Assembly: GCF_001529295.1 (NCBI RefSeq)
Contig: NZ_LLWK01000033.1
Location: 124,001 to 188,000 of the forward strand
Length of the DNA: 64,000 bases
Reading direction: 5' to 3'
Origin: Flavobacterium sp. TAB 87
GTDB lineage: Bacteria > Bacteroidota > Bacteroidia > Flavobacteriales > Flavobacteriaceae
The notes under the pieces were generated by a model. The model was not told where the DNA came from. It ran no database searches and saw only the letters and a list, made by a program, of their open reading frames with translations. This document shows, piece after piece, positions 37,186 to 48,149 of this stretch. Each line of letters begins with the position of its first letter. Positions within the stretch are counted from its first letter, which is position 1. Made by a program: the position numbers and the translations under genes.

Positions 37186-38214
37186 ATGAAACTTCAATTA
37201 AAATCTTACGACTTAAAGTTAAAAAATACGTTTACTATATCTCGAAAATCAATTGACAGTCAACCTTCTTTGGTTGTCGCATTAACGGCTGATGGTTTTT
37301 CGGGCTACGGAGAAGCAACTTCTAACCCATACTATAATGCTAGTATTCCCGATTTAATGACTGAAATTGAAAAGGTTAGACTACTAGTTGAACAAACTTA
37401 TGGTATTCCTCCAGAAGCTTTTTGGGATACGCTTGCACCCCATTTAGCGCACAATAAATTTGCATTATGTGCTTTGGACAATGCGTATAATGATTGGTAT
37501 GCCCGAAGTAAAAATTTAAAACTCTACGAATTGTGGCAGTATAATATCAGTACAATTCCGTTAACGAATTACACGATAGGAATTGATACTATCGAAAATA
37601 TGGTTGCGAAATTAAAAGCAAAACCGTGGCCAATTTATAAAATTAAACTAGGAACTGCAGATGATATTGCTATTGTAACCGAGCTGAGAAAACACACTAA
37701 CGCTATTTTTAGAGTAGATGCTAATTGCGCTTGGACAGCGGAGCAAACTATAACTAATGCTACTACATTAAAAAAATTAGGTGTAGAATTTATAGAACAG
37801 CCTTTGGCAGCTGCAGATTGGGAAGGACAACGAGACGTTTTCAAGAAATCGATACTACCAATTATTGCCGATGAAAGTTGTATAACCGAAGATGACGTCG
37901 CAAAATGTCACGGTCATTTTCATGGAATTAATATTAAACTAATGAAATGTGGTGGCGTAACGCCCGCCCGACGTATGTTGACGCAAGCGAAACAATTGGG
38001 ATTAAAAACTATGGTTGGTTGCATGACAGAATCGACCGTAGGTATTTCGGTAATCGCACAACTATTGCCCGAATTGGATTATGTAGATATGGATGGTGCT
38101 TTGCTTTTATCTGAAGATATTGCCAGCGGAGTGACTATTATGAATGGTAAGATTGAATATGCTTCTGGTACTGGAACAGGCGTTTCATTATGTGAGGGAT
38201 TGGGTGAGGGATAG
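37186..38214 (+). CDS. L-Ala-D/L-Glu (dipeptide) epimerase, enolase superfamily
   Basis: The 342-residue protein belongs to the muconate-lactonizing subgroup. The catalytic Lys pair is in IYKIKLG, the Mg2+ ligands in FRVDANCAW (Asp), FIEQPL (Glu) and IIADESC (Asp), and the second catalytic Lys in INIKLMKCGG. An Asp-x-Asp late motif (YVDMDGALLL) fits dipeptide epimerases that recycle murein Ala-Glu. The ATG at 37186 gives a normal N-terminus (MKLQLKSYDLKLKNTFTIS); the longer frame overlaps the esterase gene. The stop codon lies inside a dispersed repeat. Confidence 0.88.
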   Translation: MKLQLKSYDLKLKNTFTISRKSIDSQPSLVVALTADGFSGYGEATSNPYYNASIPDLMTEIEKVRLLVEQTYGIPPEAFWDTLAPHLAHNKFALCALDNAYNDWYARSKNLKLYELWQYNISTIPLTNYTIGIDTIENMVAKLKAKPWPIYKIKLGTADDIAIVTELRKHTNAIFRVDANCAWTAEQTITNATTLKKLGVEFIEQPLAAADWEGQRDVFKKSILPIIADESCITEDDVAKCHGHFHGINIKLMKCGGVTPARRMLTQAKQLGLKTMVGCMTESTVGISVIAQLLPELDYVDMDGALLLSEDIASGVTIMNGKIEYASGTGTGVSLCEGLGEG

Positions 38215-38294
38215 CAGCGAAAATCCTTTTTTGATTTTTTATCAAAAAAGATTGAAGTGCATAGCCCGACCCGCTTTTTCTGCGGGTCACCCCC
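38208..38294 (+). repeat. dispersed hairpin repeat, copy D
   Basis: It starts GGGATAGCAGCGAAAATCC and contains a perfect stem CTTTTTTGAT/ATCAAAAAAG. It continues GATTGAAGTGCATAGCCCGA, then a second stem GACCCGC/GCGGGTC (38268-38288). The stem and flanks share the pattern ATCCTTTTTTG...AAAAAAGAT with copies A and B. The epimerase stop codon (38212-38214) is part of the repeat. Confidence 0.7.
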
Positions 38295-38382
38295 AAATTA
38301 AGATATTCGATTTTATTTTGAATCTGAAAAAATCAAATATGAAATTGGAAAGCCTAGAAAACGTACCTTTGTAAAAAATAAA

Positions 38383-38853
38383 ATGATGACAAATAACGAT
38401 ATCTTAAAAAAATTACGCGTGGCTTTGATGCTCCGTGACGATCAAATAGTAGACATTTTAGAATTGGTAGATTTTAGAATCACTAAATCGGAATTAGGTG
38501 CTTTTTTTAGAGCCGAAGACCACCCCAATTATATGGAATGTGGCGACCAAGTTTTGCGTAACTTTTTGAATGCATTAGTAATACATTTGAGAGGAACGAA
38601 GGAAAATCCTAAAAATCCGACAGAAGTTTTAGCAAAACACAAAGCAGAAATTCCGAAAAAAGAAGGTCAAAATGATAGACCTGAATTTAAGTCTAAACCA
38701 AGAGACGAGGAAAAACATAGAGGTGATCAAGACCCTACTAAAGCAAAATATGCTACTAAAAAGACTTCTAAAAAAGAGTTTCCTAAAGGCAACAACAAAC
38801 CGCAAGTTGTCGAAAAAGTAAAATACAATTTTGGTAAAAGCAAAAAATCCTAA
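38383..38853 (+). CDS. DUF1456 family protein with Lys-rich tail
   Basis: The first 75 residues contain two copies of the YehS/DUF1456 helical repeat: NNDILKKLRVALMLRDDQIV with ITKSELGAFFRAEDHPNY, then CGDQVLRNFLNALVIHLRG. The following 75 residues are a disordered, Lys/Glu/Pro-rich tail with high positive charge, ending NFGKSKKS. Function unknown; the tail might bind nucleic acid. An ATG at 38386 could also serve as the start. The terminator stem includes the stop codon. Confidence 0.85.
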   Translation: MMTNNDILKKLRVALMLRDDQIVDILELVDFRITKSELGAFFRAEDHPNYMECGDQVLRNFLNALVIHLRGTKENPKNPTEVLAKHKAEIPKKEGQNDRPEFKSKPRDEEKHRGDQDPTKAKYATKKTSKKEFPKGNNKPQVVEKVKYNFGKSKKS

Positions 38854-38876
38854 GTTTAGACTTGGGATTTTTTTTT
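38843..38876 (+). terminator. terminator of the DUF1456 gene
   Basis: AAATCCTAAGT (38845-38855, containing the TAA stop) pairs with ACTTGGGATTT (38860-38870), with one G-U pair, followed by eight T. Confidence 0.88.
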
Positions 38877-38959
38877 AATAAAGACAATTTATTACTTCTT
38901 AAAATGGGCTGTTTTTTGCTTGAATTCTAAAACAAGCTCATATTCTAAAAGCGAATCAC

Positions 38960-38967
38960 TATTTTTG
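38960..38967 (+). promoter_or_regulatory. -7 box of pafA (TATTTTTG)
   Basis: Exact TAnnTTTG element 19 bases before the pafA ATG. No PhoB-type box was recognised. Confidence 0.55.
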
Positions 38968-38986
38968 CTACAAATTTATTTAAAAC

Positions 38987-40606
38987 ATGAAAAAACTTAT
39001 TGTATTTGTAACAATTGCACTTGTTACTGCTTTTGGTTTAAAAGCACAAGAACGTCCCAAATTAGTAGTTGGAATTGTAGTGGATCAAATGAAAATGGAG
39101 TATCTATACCGTTTTTCAGATGACTTTTCACCGAATGGTTTCAAGAGATTAATGAATGATGGTTTTGTTTTTCAAAACATGCATTACAATTATATGCCAA
39201 CCTATACGGCACCAGGACACGCTTCGATTTACACGGGAGCAACTCCTTCGGTACACGGAATTGTTGGTAATGGTTGGTTTAGCCGTAAATTAGGTAAAAC
39301 TATGTACTGCACCGATGACGCTAGTGTAAAAACAATTGGTGATGGTAGCAAAGAAGAAGGTGAAATGTCACCTAAAAATCTTCAAGCAACCACCATCACC
39401 GACGAATTGAGGATGGCAACAAACTTTAAAGGTAAAGTTATTGGATTGAGCATGAAAGATCGCGGTGCTATTTTACCTGCGGGACATTTTGCTAATTGGG
39501 CTTTTTGGTATAGCAATACAGGTTCTTTTGTTTCTAGTTCTTTTTACGGAGATGCTTTACCGAAATGGGTAAGTAAATTTAATTCGGAAAAACGCTATAT
39601 GTCGTATTTCAAAAAAGGATGGGATTTGTACAAACCAGCGGCTACTTATAATGAAAGCTTACCAGATAATAATCCGTATGAAGGAAAATTACATGGCAGC
39701 GAAACACCAACTTTTCCGTATGATTTGAAAAAAATGTATGAGAAAAAAGATGCTGGTATTATAAAAGCAACTCCTTTTGGAAATGATTTATTGGCAGAAT
39801 TTGCCATGGAAGCTATAAAAAGTGAAGAATTAGGTAAAGATAATATTACAGACTTCTTGGCTGTGAGTTTCTCATCTACGGACTATGTTGGACATTTGTT
39901 AGGACCACGTTCTATGGAATTGCAAGACACCTATTTACGTTTGGATCAAACTATTGCTGATTTTTTAACGTACTTAGACAAAACTGTAGGTAAAGGAAAT
40001 TATTTATTGTTTTTAACGGCTGATCACGCTGGTGCGGAAAATGTGGGCTATTTAAAAGACAACAAATATGCGGTTGATTATATCAGTCCAAAAACAATTC
40101 GCAGCAGCTTAACGGAATTCTCTAATCAAACTTTTGGAGCAGATTTAGTTTTGAACTATTCTAATTTCAATTTATTTTTTAATAAAGAAATAATCAAAAC
40201 AAAAGGATTAGAATTAAGCAAAGTAAAGCAAGCTTTTAAAGACTATTTTATGACGCAAGACTACATCAAACGCGCATATACTGAAGAAGAAATTTTAGCT
40301 TCTACTGGAGCTGATTATTTCTTAGATTTTATTGCGAAAGGATTTGATGCAACTCAAAATGGTGACATTGTTATACTAGAAAAACCAGGTTACTCAGAGC
40401 ATGCTCTTTTGGGAACTTCGCACGGAACCGCTTATTCTTATGACACGCACGTTCCTGCAATTTTTTACGGATGGCAAATAAAAGCTGGAGAATCGTACAA
40501 TAAAAAAGACATTACCGAAATAGCGCCAACTATTGCGCAAAAAATAAAAGTTACTTTCCCGAATGGAACTGAATCTAAAGTGTTAGAAGAAGTATTGAAT
40601 AAGTAA
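38987..40606 (+). CDS. pafA: PafA-type alkaline phosphatase
   Basis: Periplasmic phosphomonoesterase of the alkaline-phosphatase superfamily. The 539-residue product has a signal peptide (IVFVTIALVTAFGLKAQ). All landmark residues of the characterised Elizabethkingia PafA are visible: nucleophile Thr in YTAPGHAS (Thr74), the Asn in GNGWF, Lys and Arg in SMKDRGAILPAGH, zinc ligands in SSTDYVGHLLG and TADHAG, and the last His in TSHGTAYSYDTHVP. A general phosphomonoesterase supplying phosphate is the family expectation. The gene is alone, with promoter and terminator. Confidence 0.93.
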   Translation: MKKLIVFVTIALVTAFGLKAQERPKLVVGIVVDQMKMEYLYRFSDDFSPNGFKRLMNDGFVFQNMHYNYMPTYTAPGHASIYTGATPSVHGIVGNGWFSRKLGKTMYCTDDASVKTIGDGSKEEGEMSPKNLQATTITDELRMATNFKGKVIGLSMKDRGAILPAGHFANWAFWYSNTGSFVSSSFYGDALPKWVSKFNSEKRYMSYFKKGWDLYKPAATYNESLPDNNPYEGKLHGSETPTFPYDLKKMYEKKDAGIIKATPFGNDLLAEFAMEAIKSEELGKDNITDFLAVSFSSTDYVGHLLGPRSMELQDTYLRLDQTIADFLTYLDKTVGKGNYLLFLTADHAGAENVGYLKDNKYAVDYISPKTIRSSLTEFSNQTFGADLVLNYSNFNLFFNKEIIKTKGLELSKVKQAFKDYFMTQDYIKRAYTEEEILASTGADYFLDFIAKGFDATQNGDIVILEKPGYSEHALLGTSHGTAYSYDTHVPAIFYGWQIKAGESYNKKDITEIAPTIAQKIKVTFPNGTESKVLEEVLNK

Positions 40607-40621
40607 CAATTTAATACCATC

Positions 40622-40656
40622 AAAAAAGCTGCATCAATTGGTGCAGCTTTTTTTTA
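40622..40656 (+). terminator. terminator of pafA
   Basis: AAAAAAGCTGCA pairs with TGCAGCTTTTTT around an AT-rich loop and is followed by T residues. Confidence 0.9.
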
Positions 40657-40696
40657 GCGAATTTTTAAAACTTGAGATTCTATTTCTCCTAAAAAG

Positions 40697-40732
40697 AAAA
40701 CGGAACTAAAATTATTTTAGTTCCGTTTTTCA
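40697..40732 (-). terminator. terminator of lysA
   Basis: AAAACGGAACTAAAA pairs with TTTTAGTTCCGTTTT around TTA. It is symmetric, so it may also back up the pafA terminator. Confidence 0.9.
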
Positions 40733-40752
40733 TTAACAATTAAATATATAAC

Positions 40753-41973
40753 CTACACCGCACCAACTGCTGTTGGTAATGGTATTTGATTCTTCAACAA
40801 GTCCTCAAATGTTTCGTGCGCACGAATTAAAAATGCTTCACCGTTCAGCCATAAAACCTCAGCTGGTTTGTATCTTGAGTTGTAATTTGAAGCCATTGAA
40901 AAGCAATAAGCTCCTGCATTTCTAAAGCATAAAATATCTCCTTCAGCAATTTCTTGAATTCTACGATTGCTCGCAAATGTATCTGTTTCACAAATGTAGC
41001 CCACTACAGAATAGAAACGTTCTTTTCCTTTTGGATTAGAAATGTTTTCGATAACGTGCTGTGATCCGTAAAACATAGGGCGAATCAAGTGATTGAATCC
41101 GCTGTCAATTCCTGCAAAAACAGTTGACGTTGTTTGTTTCACTACATTTACTTTCGCTAAAAACGAACCTGCTTCGCTCACCAAAAATTTTCCTGGTTCA
41201 AAGATTAACGTCAAATCTTTACCATATTCGGTACAGAAAGAATTGAATCTTTTTGATAATTTTTTACCTAATTCTTCAATATCTGTTTCAATATCGTCTT
41301 TTTTGTAGGGCACTTTAAAACCACTTCCAAAATCTAAGAATTCTAAGTTTTTGAAATTACGAGCCGCATCAAATAAGATTTCAGCAGCGTACAAGAATAC
41401 TTCGATATCTAAAATATCAGAACCCGTGTGCATGTGAATACCGACAATGTTCATGTTGGTATTTTCGACAATACGCACCAAATGTGGCAATTGATGTACC
41501 GAAATTCCAAATTTACTATCAATGTGTCCTACTGAAATGTTTTCGTTTCCACCTGCCATAACATGCGGATTGATACGAATACAAACTGGTGCATCTGGAT
41601 ATTTTGCTCCAAATTGCTCTAAAATAGACAAGTTGTCAATATTGATTTGAACACCCATTGCAGCTACTTCTTCAATTTCCTCTAAAGAAACACCGTTGGG
41701 TGTAAAAAAGATGCGCTCTGGCTCGTAACCTGCATGCAGTCCGAGTTGTACTTCTTGAATAGAAACAGTATCTAAACCAGCTCCCATATCTTTTAACAAC
41801 TGAAGAATGGCAATGTTAGACAATGCCTTCATTGCGTAATTAATCTTTAAGTTTTCTACTTTCGCGAAAGCTTTGGTTAATCTTTTATATTGCGATTGAA
41901 TTTTTTCACCATCGTATACGTATAGTGGCGATCCAAATTGTTCTGCTATTTGTAGTAAATCTTTTGATTGCAT
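40753..41973 (-). CDS. lysA: diaminopimelate decarboxylase LysA
   Basis: PLP enzyme that decarboxylates meso-diaminopimelate to lysine, the last step of lysine synthesis. The 406 residues show the PLP lysine in INYAMKALSN (Lys49), the phosphate loop GSGFKVPY, LIFEPGKFLV and the specificity block GYICETDTF with its active-site Cys. Fold-type III with a C-terminal beta domain. The gene is single, with a canonical promoter. Confidence 0.95.
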   Translation of the reverse strand: MQSKDLLQIAEQFGSPLYVYDGEKIQSQYKRLTKAFAKVENLKINYAMKALSNIAILQLLKDMGAGLDTVSIQEVQLGLHAGYEPERIFFTPNGVSLEEIEEVAAMGVQINIDNLSILEQFGAKYPDAPVCIRINPHVMAGGNENISVGHIDSKFGISVHQLPHLVRIVENTNMNIVGIHMHTGSDILDIEVFLYAAEILFDAARNFKNLEFLDFGSGFKVPYKKDDIETDIEELGKKLSKRFNSFCTEYGKDLTLIFEPGKFLVSEAGSFLAKVNVVKQTTSTVFAGIDSGFNHLIRPMFYGSQHVIENISNPKGKERFYSVVGYICETDTFASNRRIQEIAEGDILCFRNAGAYCFSMASNYNSRYKPAEVLWLNGEAFLIRAHETFEDLLKNQIPLPTAVGAV

Positions 41974-41989
41974 GTTTAGTTATTTTAGG

Positions 41990-42020
41990 CAAATTTATTA
42001 CTCTTTTAAGTTTCTACAAA
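41990..42020 (-). promoter_or_regulatory. promoter of lysA (TTTG-N19-TAAATTTG)
   Basis: On the minus strand TTTG (42020-42017) and TAAATTTG (41997-41990) are separated by exactly 19 bases. The -7 box ends 16 bases before the ATG. This is a full match to the Bacteroidota consensus. Confidence 0.85.
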
Positions 42021-42097
42021 CAAAAAAGATAAAAATAACAAATTATAACAAATTGTTTAAAAACAAACAATTTATACGATTCGTAATTCTTTCGACC

Positions 42098-42133
42098 AAA
42101 AAAGCCCTTGAATTGAAATCAAGGGCTTTGTTA
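42098..42133 (-). terminator. terminator of gltBD
   Basis: AAAGCCCTTGA (42101-42111) pairs with TCAAGGGCTTT (42119-42129) with A and T runs outside. Confidence 0.88.
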
Positions 42134-42148
42134 TTTCTATTCTTACAA

Positions 42149-43603
42149 TTATACTGCCGGTAAGTCCCCGCCTTCTTTGGTCGCCAAATCGGATTTTCCC
42201 ATTAAATAAATATCCAATTGGCGCGCTGCTTCTCTTCCTTCAGAAATCGCCCAAACAATTAGCGACTGTCCGCGGCGCATATCACCAGCCGTAAAAATAT
42301 TAGGTACGTTGGTTTGATAATTTTTCGCTTGGTAATTACCTCTAAAATCAATTTCAAGTCCCAATTGCTGACTCAATGTTTTTTCGGGACCAGTAAAACC
42401 CAATGCGAGCAAAACCAAATCGCAAGGCCATGTTTTTTCTGAACCTGCAACTTCAATTAATTCGGGACGTTGACCTGGAATAATTTTCCATTCTACAGCA
42501 ACAGTTTTCAAAGCAATTAATTTACCTGAAACATCTTTTATAAATTCTTTCGTATTGATTAACCAATTTCTTTCGCAACCTTCTTTGTGTGAACTAGAGG
42601 TTTTTAGTTGTAAAGGCCAATATGGCCAAGGCGTTGCGGCACTTCTTCCCACAGCGGGTTTAGGCATGATTTCAAAATTGGTTACCGATTTGGCTCCTTG
42701 ACGATTGGACGTTCCCACGCAATCTGAACCTGTATCACCGCCTCCAATTACAATTACATCTTTGCCTGTTGCGAGATATTGATTTTCGACTTTTTCGCCA
42801 TAAACGACCTTCGTTTGCTGGGTTAAGAAATCCATGGCTTGCACCACTCCGTCGGCGTCTGCTCCTGACGTTGGTAAACCTCTTTTTTCCGTCGCTCCGC
42901 CACAAAGCATAATTGCATCAAACGCTTTTAAATCGCTTATTAGATAATTAACACCAACATTAGTATTGACTTTAAAAATAATCCCTTCTGCCTTTAAAAT
43001 AGCGACACGTCTGTCGATAATTCCTTTTTCTAGTTTGAAATTCGGAATACCGTAACGCAGCAAACCGCCAATCGCATTGTCCCTTTCAAAAACCGTTACC
43101 AGATGACCTGCTCTGTTTAATTGTTGCGCTGCTGCTAAACCTGCGGGACCAGAACCAATTACCGCAACAGTTTTTCCTGTTCTTGTTTTTGGAGGTTGTG
43201 GTTTGATCCAACCTTCTTGAAACGCGCGTTCGACTATATTTTTTTCGATATTTTCTATAGCAACTGGATCTTCTATAAGTCCAAGCACACACGCTTTTTC
43301 ACAAGGTGCTGGACACAAACGTCCTGTAAATTCTGGAAAATTATTTGTGGAATGTAAGATCCAAGATGCTTTTTGCCATTCCCCTTGATATATCATGTGA
43401 TTGAAATCTGGAATTAAATTTCCCAACGGGCAACCACTGTGACAAAACGGAATACCGCAATCCATGCAGCGAGAACCTTGTTTTGATACTTCAGCCACAC
43501 TCAAAGGAACTGTAAATTCATTGTAATTTGATACACGCTCTTGCACGGCAATGTATGATTCGTCCTGTCTTTCAAATTCTTTAAAACCTGTTACTTTTCC
43601 CAT
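42149..43603 (-). CDS. gltD: glutamate synthase small subunit GltD
   Basis: FAD/iron-sulfur subunit that passes electrons from NAD(P)H to GltB. The 484-residue protein has N-terminal cysteine blocks for two 4Fe-4S clusters (CMDCGIPFCHSGCPLGN and CPAPCEKAC). The FAD motif VIGSGPAGLAAAQQLNRAGH is near 150-170, the NAD(P)H motif is VIGGGDTGSDCVGT, and a C-terminal FAD block NIFTAGDMRRGQS follows. It starts 4 bases after gltB ends, so both are made from one transcript. Confidence 0.96.
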   Translation of the reverse strand: MGKVTGFKEFERQDESYIAVQERVSNYNEFTVPLSVAEVSKQGSRCMDCGIPFCHSGCPLGNLIPDFNHMIYQGEWQKASWILHSTNNFPEFTGRLCPAPCEKACVLGLIEDPVAIENIEKNIVERAFQEGWIKPQPPKTRTGKTVAVIGSGPAGLAAAQQLNRAGHLVTVFERDNAIGGLLRYGIPNFKLEKGIIDRRVAILKAEGIIFKVNTNVGVNYLISDLKAFDAIMLCGGATEKRGLPTSGADADGVVQAMDFLTQQTKVVYGEKVENQYLATGKDVIVIGGGDTGSDCVGTSNRQGAKSVTNFEIMPKPAVGRSAATPWPYWPLQLKTSSSHKEGCERNWLINTKEFIKDVSGKLIALKTVAVEWKIIPGQRPELIEVAGSEKTWPCDLVLLALGFTGPEKTLSQQLGLEIDFRGNYQAKNYQTNVPNIFTAGDMRRGQSLIVWAISEGREAARQLDIYLMGKSDLATKEGGDLPAV

Positions 43604-43607
43604 TGTA

Positions 43608-46600
43608 TTATGCTGTTAATTCTTCTACCATTTGTTCTTCTGTCTCTAAACGTATCAGTGCTTTTTTGTATTCTGTAGGCATAATTTTTACAAAATTATT
43701 CACGCTATTTTCCCAATATTCTAATAAAGCAGTTCCTTTGGTACTGTTAGTGTACAAAACATGTTTTTCAATCAATTGTCTCAAATCATCAGCATCTTCG
43801 CCTGCTACTTTTTCAAATTCGATGGTTTCCGTATTGCACAATCCATTGGTAAATTTATTTTCGGGATCATAAATATAAGCGACACCACCACTCATGCCGG
43901 CGGCAAAATTACGTCCGGTTTCACCAAGCACGACTACTTTTCCGCCGGTCATGTATTCGCAACCGTGATCACCAACTCCTTCTACAACCGCTGTTGCACC
44001 AGAATTACGTACGGCAAAACGCTCGCCTGCAATACCATTAATGTACGCTTCTCCTTCGACTGCGCCAAAGAGACAAACGTTTCCAACAATGATATTTTTA
44101 TCAGCAGCAAAAGTAGCTGTGGCAGGTTTTTTTATAATCAATTTAGCGCCCGAAAGTCCTTTCCCTAAATAATCGTTGGTATTTCCTTCTACTGTAAAAG
44201 TTAATCCGTGTGCGCTAAAAGCACCTAAACTTTGCCCAGCAGAACCGGTAAAATTAATGTTCAACGTATCTTCTGGTAAACCCAAGTGGCCATAAATTTT
44301 AGAAATTTCGTTGCTGACAATAGCGCCAACCGAACGATTGGTATTGTTGATTGGAAAATTTAAAGTCATCTTCTCTTTTCGATACAAAGCACGATGTGAC
44401 TCTTTTAGTATTTGAAAATCTAAAACATTTTCTAAATTATGATCTTGTTTTTCTGTATTTCTAACTACCATTCCACTATAAGCTACTGGCCTGTATAAGA
44501 TTGACGATAAATCCAATCCTTTAGCTTTGTAATGGTCGATTGCTTTATTGGTGTTTAATTTATGAGTTTGGCCAATCATTTCTTCTAAAGTTCTGAAGCC
44601 CAATTGAGCCATAATTGCTCTTAGTTCTTCTGCCACATAAAAAAAGAAATTAATAACGTGTTCTGGCGTTCCTTTGAAGTTTTTGCGCAAGTCTTTATCT
44701 TGTGTTGCAATTCCGACTGGACAGGTATTCAAATGGCATTTACGCATCATGATACAACCCGAAGCTACCAAAGGTGCCGTTGCAAAACCAAATTCTTCGG
44801 CTCCCAGCAAGGTCGCAATTGCCACATCACGACCCGTTTTTAATTGACCGTCACATTCGACTACAATTCTACTTCTTAAATTATTTAAAACTAAGGTCTG
44901 CTGCGCTTCAGCCAATCCCAATTCCCAAGGAAGCCCGGCGTGTTTTAATGACGTTAAAGGTGAAGCTCCGGTTCCGCCATCGTAACCTGCAATTAAAACC
45001 ACATCGGCTTTGGCTTTGGCAACTCCAGCAGCAATGGTTCCCACGCCAACTTCTGAAACTAATTTTACATTAATTCTCGCTGCTCTATTGGCATTTTTTA
45101 AGTCAAAAATTAACTGTGCTAAATCTTCAATAGAATAAATATCATGGTGTGGCGGTGGCGAAATTAATCCCACAAATGGCGTCGAATTACGTGCTGCTGC
45201 AATCCAAGGCAATACTTTTTCTCCAGGTAATTGTCCACCTTCTCCAGGTTTTGCACCTTGCGCCATTTTAATCTGAATTTCTTTGGCGCTAGACAAATAG
45301 TGTGACGTTACGCCAAAACGCCCTGAGGCAACTTGCTTGATAGCGGAATTACGACTGTCGCCGTTCACATCAGGTTGAAAACGAGTTCTATCTTCTCCAC
45401 CTTCGCCAGAATTTGATTTTCCACCAATACGGTTCATGGCGATTGCTAAATTTTCATGCGCTTCTCTAGAAATAGAACCATAAGACATAGCTCCCGTTTT
45501 GAAACGTTTGACAATTTCTGTCCAAGGCTCCACTTCGTCGAGTGGAATGGGATCTAAATTGTCAAATTCGAACAAACCACGAATAGTCATTAAATTTTTG
45601 GCCTGATCGTTCACGGCATTCGCATATACATCATAACTGTCTTGATCGCTCAACCGAACGGCTTGCTGCAATTTGGCAATAGTTGTTGGGTTAAACATGT
45701 GTCGTTCGCCATTGCGTCTCCAGCGGTATTCGCCACCAATATTCAAGCCCAATCGATTGGCCACCTCTGTATCTGGATAAGCATATTTATAACGAGCCGT
45801 AATTTCTTTTTCAATCTCATACAAGCCAATTCCTTCAATTCTTGAAGTCGTGTACGGAAAGTATTTTTGAACAAATTTTGAATTGAAACCCACAATCTCA
45901 AAAATCTGAGAACCTCGATACGAATGCAAAGTCGAGATTCCGATCTTATTCATAATCTTCAAAATCCCAGAACCAATCGCTTTATTAAAATTGTCAACTG
46001 CTTTTTGTTCAGTAATTCCGGTAATGAAACCCTCTTGTACTTGCACCCGAATAATTTCATTAACCATATATGGATTAATAGCGCTGGCGCCATATCCAAA
46101 TAAAGTGGCAAAATGATGTGGTTCGCGTGGTTCAGCCGATTCAATGATGATATCAAAATAGGAGCGCTTGCGCAAACGGTTCATTTGATGATTGACATAG
46201 GAACAAGCCAATAGTGACGGAATTGGTGCAAATTCTTTGTTCACACCTCGATCTGAAAGTATAATAATATTTATTCCTTGTTCTACCGCTTTTGTAATTT
46301 GAACGATAATTGCATCCAAAGCATTTTCTAAACCATTTAAACCTTTGTCTTTTTCATATAAAATTTCAAAAGTTTCAGCTTTGAAATTATCAATCGAAAT
46401 ATTTCTTATTTTTTCTAAATCGTCGTTAGAAATAACTGGATTCTGAATTTTTAATTTGCGGCATTGTTTGCTTGTAATGTCAAAAACATTGCGGTCTTGT
46501 CCTAAATTCAAACTAATATCAGTTACAATTTCTTCTCGGATTCCATCCAAAGGCGGATTCGTCACTTGGGCAAATAACTGTTTGAAATAATTTGAAATCA

Positions 46601-48122
46601 GTTGTGGTCTGTCTGATAAAACCGCTAAAGGCGTATCAGTTCCCATAGATCCCAGCGCTTCTTTACCCGCCTGAGCCATTGGCGTAATTACATCCTGAAT
46701 GTCTTCAATCGTGTAATTAAACAACCGTTCTCTGGTTTTAAGATCGATAGTTTCTATCGGGCAAACTTCCGACGTTGATGGCACATCTTTCAAGTGCAAA
46801 CGGTATTTATCCAACCATTCTTGGTACGGTCTCTCCGAAACAATTTTACTCTTTATTTCTTCATCATTAATAATTCGGCCGTTGTTCATGTCTACTAAGA
46901 ACATTTTTCCTGGTTCTAATCGTCCATGACTCTCTACATCTTCAGGGGCAACTTCTACGACTCCAATTTCTGACGCCATAATTAATTTTCCGCTTTTGGT
47001 CACTGTATAACGAGAAGGTCTCAAGCCATTTCTATCCAATAAAGCGCCAATATAATCACCATCCGTAAATGGTACTGACGCAGGTCCGTCCCACGGTTCC
47101 ATGATACAAGCGTTATATTCATAAAATGCTTTTCTTTCAGGAGACATTGTTTTGTGTTTTTCCCAAGCTTCTGGAATCATCATCATCATTACTTCGGGCA
47201 ACGATCTTCCGGTGTGTGTCAATAACTCTACAACCATATCCATAGAAGCAGAATCTGATTTTCCTGGTAAAATGATTGGAAATAATTTTTCGATTTGCGG
47301 ACCAAATACGTCACTTTTCATGATTTCTTCGCGGACACGCATGCGACTAACGTTTCCTCTTAAAGTGTTAATTTCTCCATTTTGACACATGAATCGGAAC
47401 GGTTGTGCCAGTTCCCAAGTTGGCATGGTATTGGTCGAAAAACGCTGGTGCACCAAAGCCAAACGAGTGACTAAATCAGTTTGTTGCAAGTCGGTATAAT
47501 ACGGCCCAATATCCTCGGGCATAATTACACCTTTGTATATTATGGTAGTAGTTGATAAACTGGCCACATAGAAATAGCCACCTTGAGAAATTTTTGAGTT
47601 CGCAATAGTATGTTCTGTAATTTTGCGAGCTGCATATAATTTTGCTTTAAAAACAGCATCGCTAATTACTTCTTTCTGTGCGATAAAAACTTGCTCAATT
47701 GCTGGCTCAGAAGCCAAAGCAATTTCGCCTAAATGCGAAGAATCAACGGGTACTGCTCTCCATCCTAAAACAGAAAGCCCTTGTGCTTCCAATTCTTTTT
47801 CAAATAACGCTTTGCAGTAATTATATTGATTTTTAATTTTTGGCAAGAAAACCATACCTACAGCGTATTCCCGTGCCGCTGGTAATAAGAATTCACAAAC
47901 TCGAACAAAATATTCGTGCGGGATGTCAATTAAAAGTCCTGCGCCATCTCCTGTTTTTCCATCTGCACTAACGCCGCCTCTGTGTTCTAGCTTTACTAGA
48001 ATTTCTAGCGCATCATGAATAATTTGATTGGTTTTTTCTCCTTTTAAATTACAGATAAAACCAGCTCCACAGTTTTCATGTTCGAATTCGGGTAAATAAA
48101 GACCTTGTTTTTTAATTTTCAT
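43608..48122 (-). CDS. gltB: glutamate synthase large subunit GltB
   Basis: Makes two glutamates from glutamine and 2-oxoglutarate. The 1504 residues contain an N-terminal glutamine amidotransferase domain, whose nucleophile is Cys18 in ENCGAGFIC after a short propeptide. A central domain and the FMN/synthase domain follow, with the 3Fe-4S motif [19 protein letters not shown] near 1128. A C-terminal beta-helix rich in Gly ([24 protein letters not shown] repeats) ends the protein. All four expected regions are intact. It is first in the gltBD operon. Confidence 0.97.
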   Translation of the reverse strand: MKIKKQGLYLPEFEHENCGAGFICNLKGEKTNQIIHDALEILVKLEHRGGVSADGKTGDGAGLLIDIPHEYFVRVCEFLLPAAREYAVGMVFLPKIKNQYNYCKALFEKELEAQGLSVLGWRAVPVDSSHLGEIALASEPAIEQVFIAQKEVISDAVFKAKLYAARKITEHTIANSKISQGGYFYVASLSTTTIIYKGVIMPEDIGPYYTDLQQTDLVTRLALVHQRFSTNTMPTWELAQPFRFMCQNGEINTLRGNVSRMRVREEIMKSDVFGPQIEKLFPIILPGKSDSASMDMVVELLTHTGRSLPEVMMMMIPEAWEKHKTMSPERKAFYEYNACIMEPWDGPASVPFTDGDYIGALLDRNGLRPSRYTVTKSGKLIMASEIGVVEVAPEDVESHGRLEPGKMFLVDMNNGRIINDEEIKSKIVSERPYQEWLDKYRLHLKDVPSTSEVCPIETIDLKTRERLFNYTIEDIQDVITPMAQAGKEALGSMGTDTPLAVLSDRPQLISNYFKQLFAQVTNPPLDGIREEIVTDISLNLGQDRNVFDITSKQCRKLKIQNPVISNDDLEKIRNISIDNFKAETFEILYEKDKGLNGLENALDAIIVQITKAVEQGINIIILSDRGVNKEFAPIPSLLACSYVNHQMNRLRKRSYFDIIIESAEPREPHHFATLFGYGASAINPYMVNEIIRVQVQEGFITGITEQKAVDNFNKAIGSGILKIMNKIGISTLHSYRGSQIFEIVGFNSKFVQKYFPYTTSRIEGIGLYEIEKEITARYKYAYPDTEVANRLGLNIGGEYRWRRNGERHMFNPTTIAKLQQAVRLSDQDSYDVYANAVNDQAKNLMTIRGLFEFDNLDPIPLDEVEPWTEIVKRFKTGAMSYGSISREAHENLAIAMNRIGGKSNSGEGGEDRTRFQPDVNGDSRNSAIKQVASGRFGVTSHYLSSAKEIQIKMAQGAKPGEGGQLPGEKVLPWIAAARNSTPFVGLISPPPHHDIYSIEDLAQLIFDLKNANRAARINVKLVSEVGVGTIAAGVAKAKADVVLIAGYDGGTGASPLTSLKHAGLPWELGLAEAQQTLVLNNLRSRIVVECDGQLKTGRDVAIATLLGAEEFGFATAPLVASGCIMMRKCHLNTCPVGIATQDKDLRKNFKGTPEHVINFFFYVAEELRAIMAQLGFRTLEEMIGQTHKLNTNKAIDHYKAKGLDLSSILYRPVAYSGMVVRNTEKQDHNLENVLDFQILKESHRALYRKEKMTLNFPINNTNRSVGAIVSNEISKIYGHLGLPEDTLNINFTGSAGQSLGAFSAHGLTFTVEGNTNDYLGKGLSGAKLIIKKPATATFAADKNIIVGNVCLFGAVEGEAYINGIAGERFAVRNSGATAVVEGVGDHGCEYMTGGKVVVLGETGRNFAAGMSGGVAYIYDPENKFTNGLCNTETIEFEKVAGEDADDLRQLIEKHVLYTNSTKGTALLEYWENSVNNFVKIMPTEYKKALIRLETEEQMVEELTA

Positions 48123-48141
48123 CCGTGCTATATTTTTTATT

Positions 48142-48149
48142 CAAAAATA
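48142..48149 (-). promoter_or_regulatory. -7 box of gltBD (TATTTTTG)
   Basis: Exact TAnnTTTG element on the minus strand, 19 bases before the gltB ATG; no clear -33 element. Confidence 0.5.
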
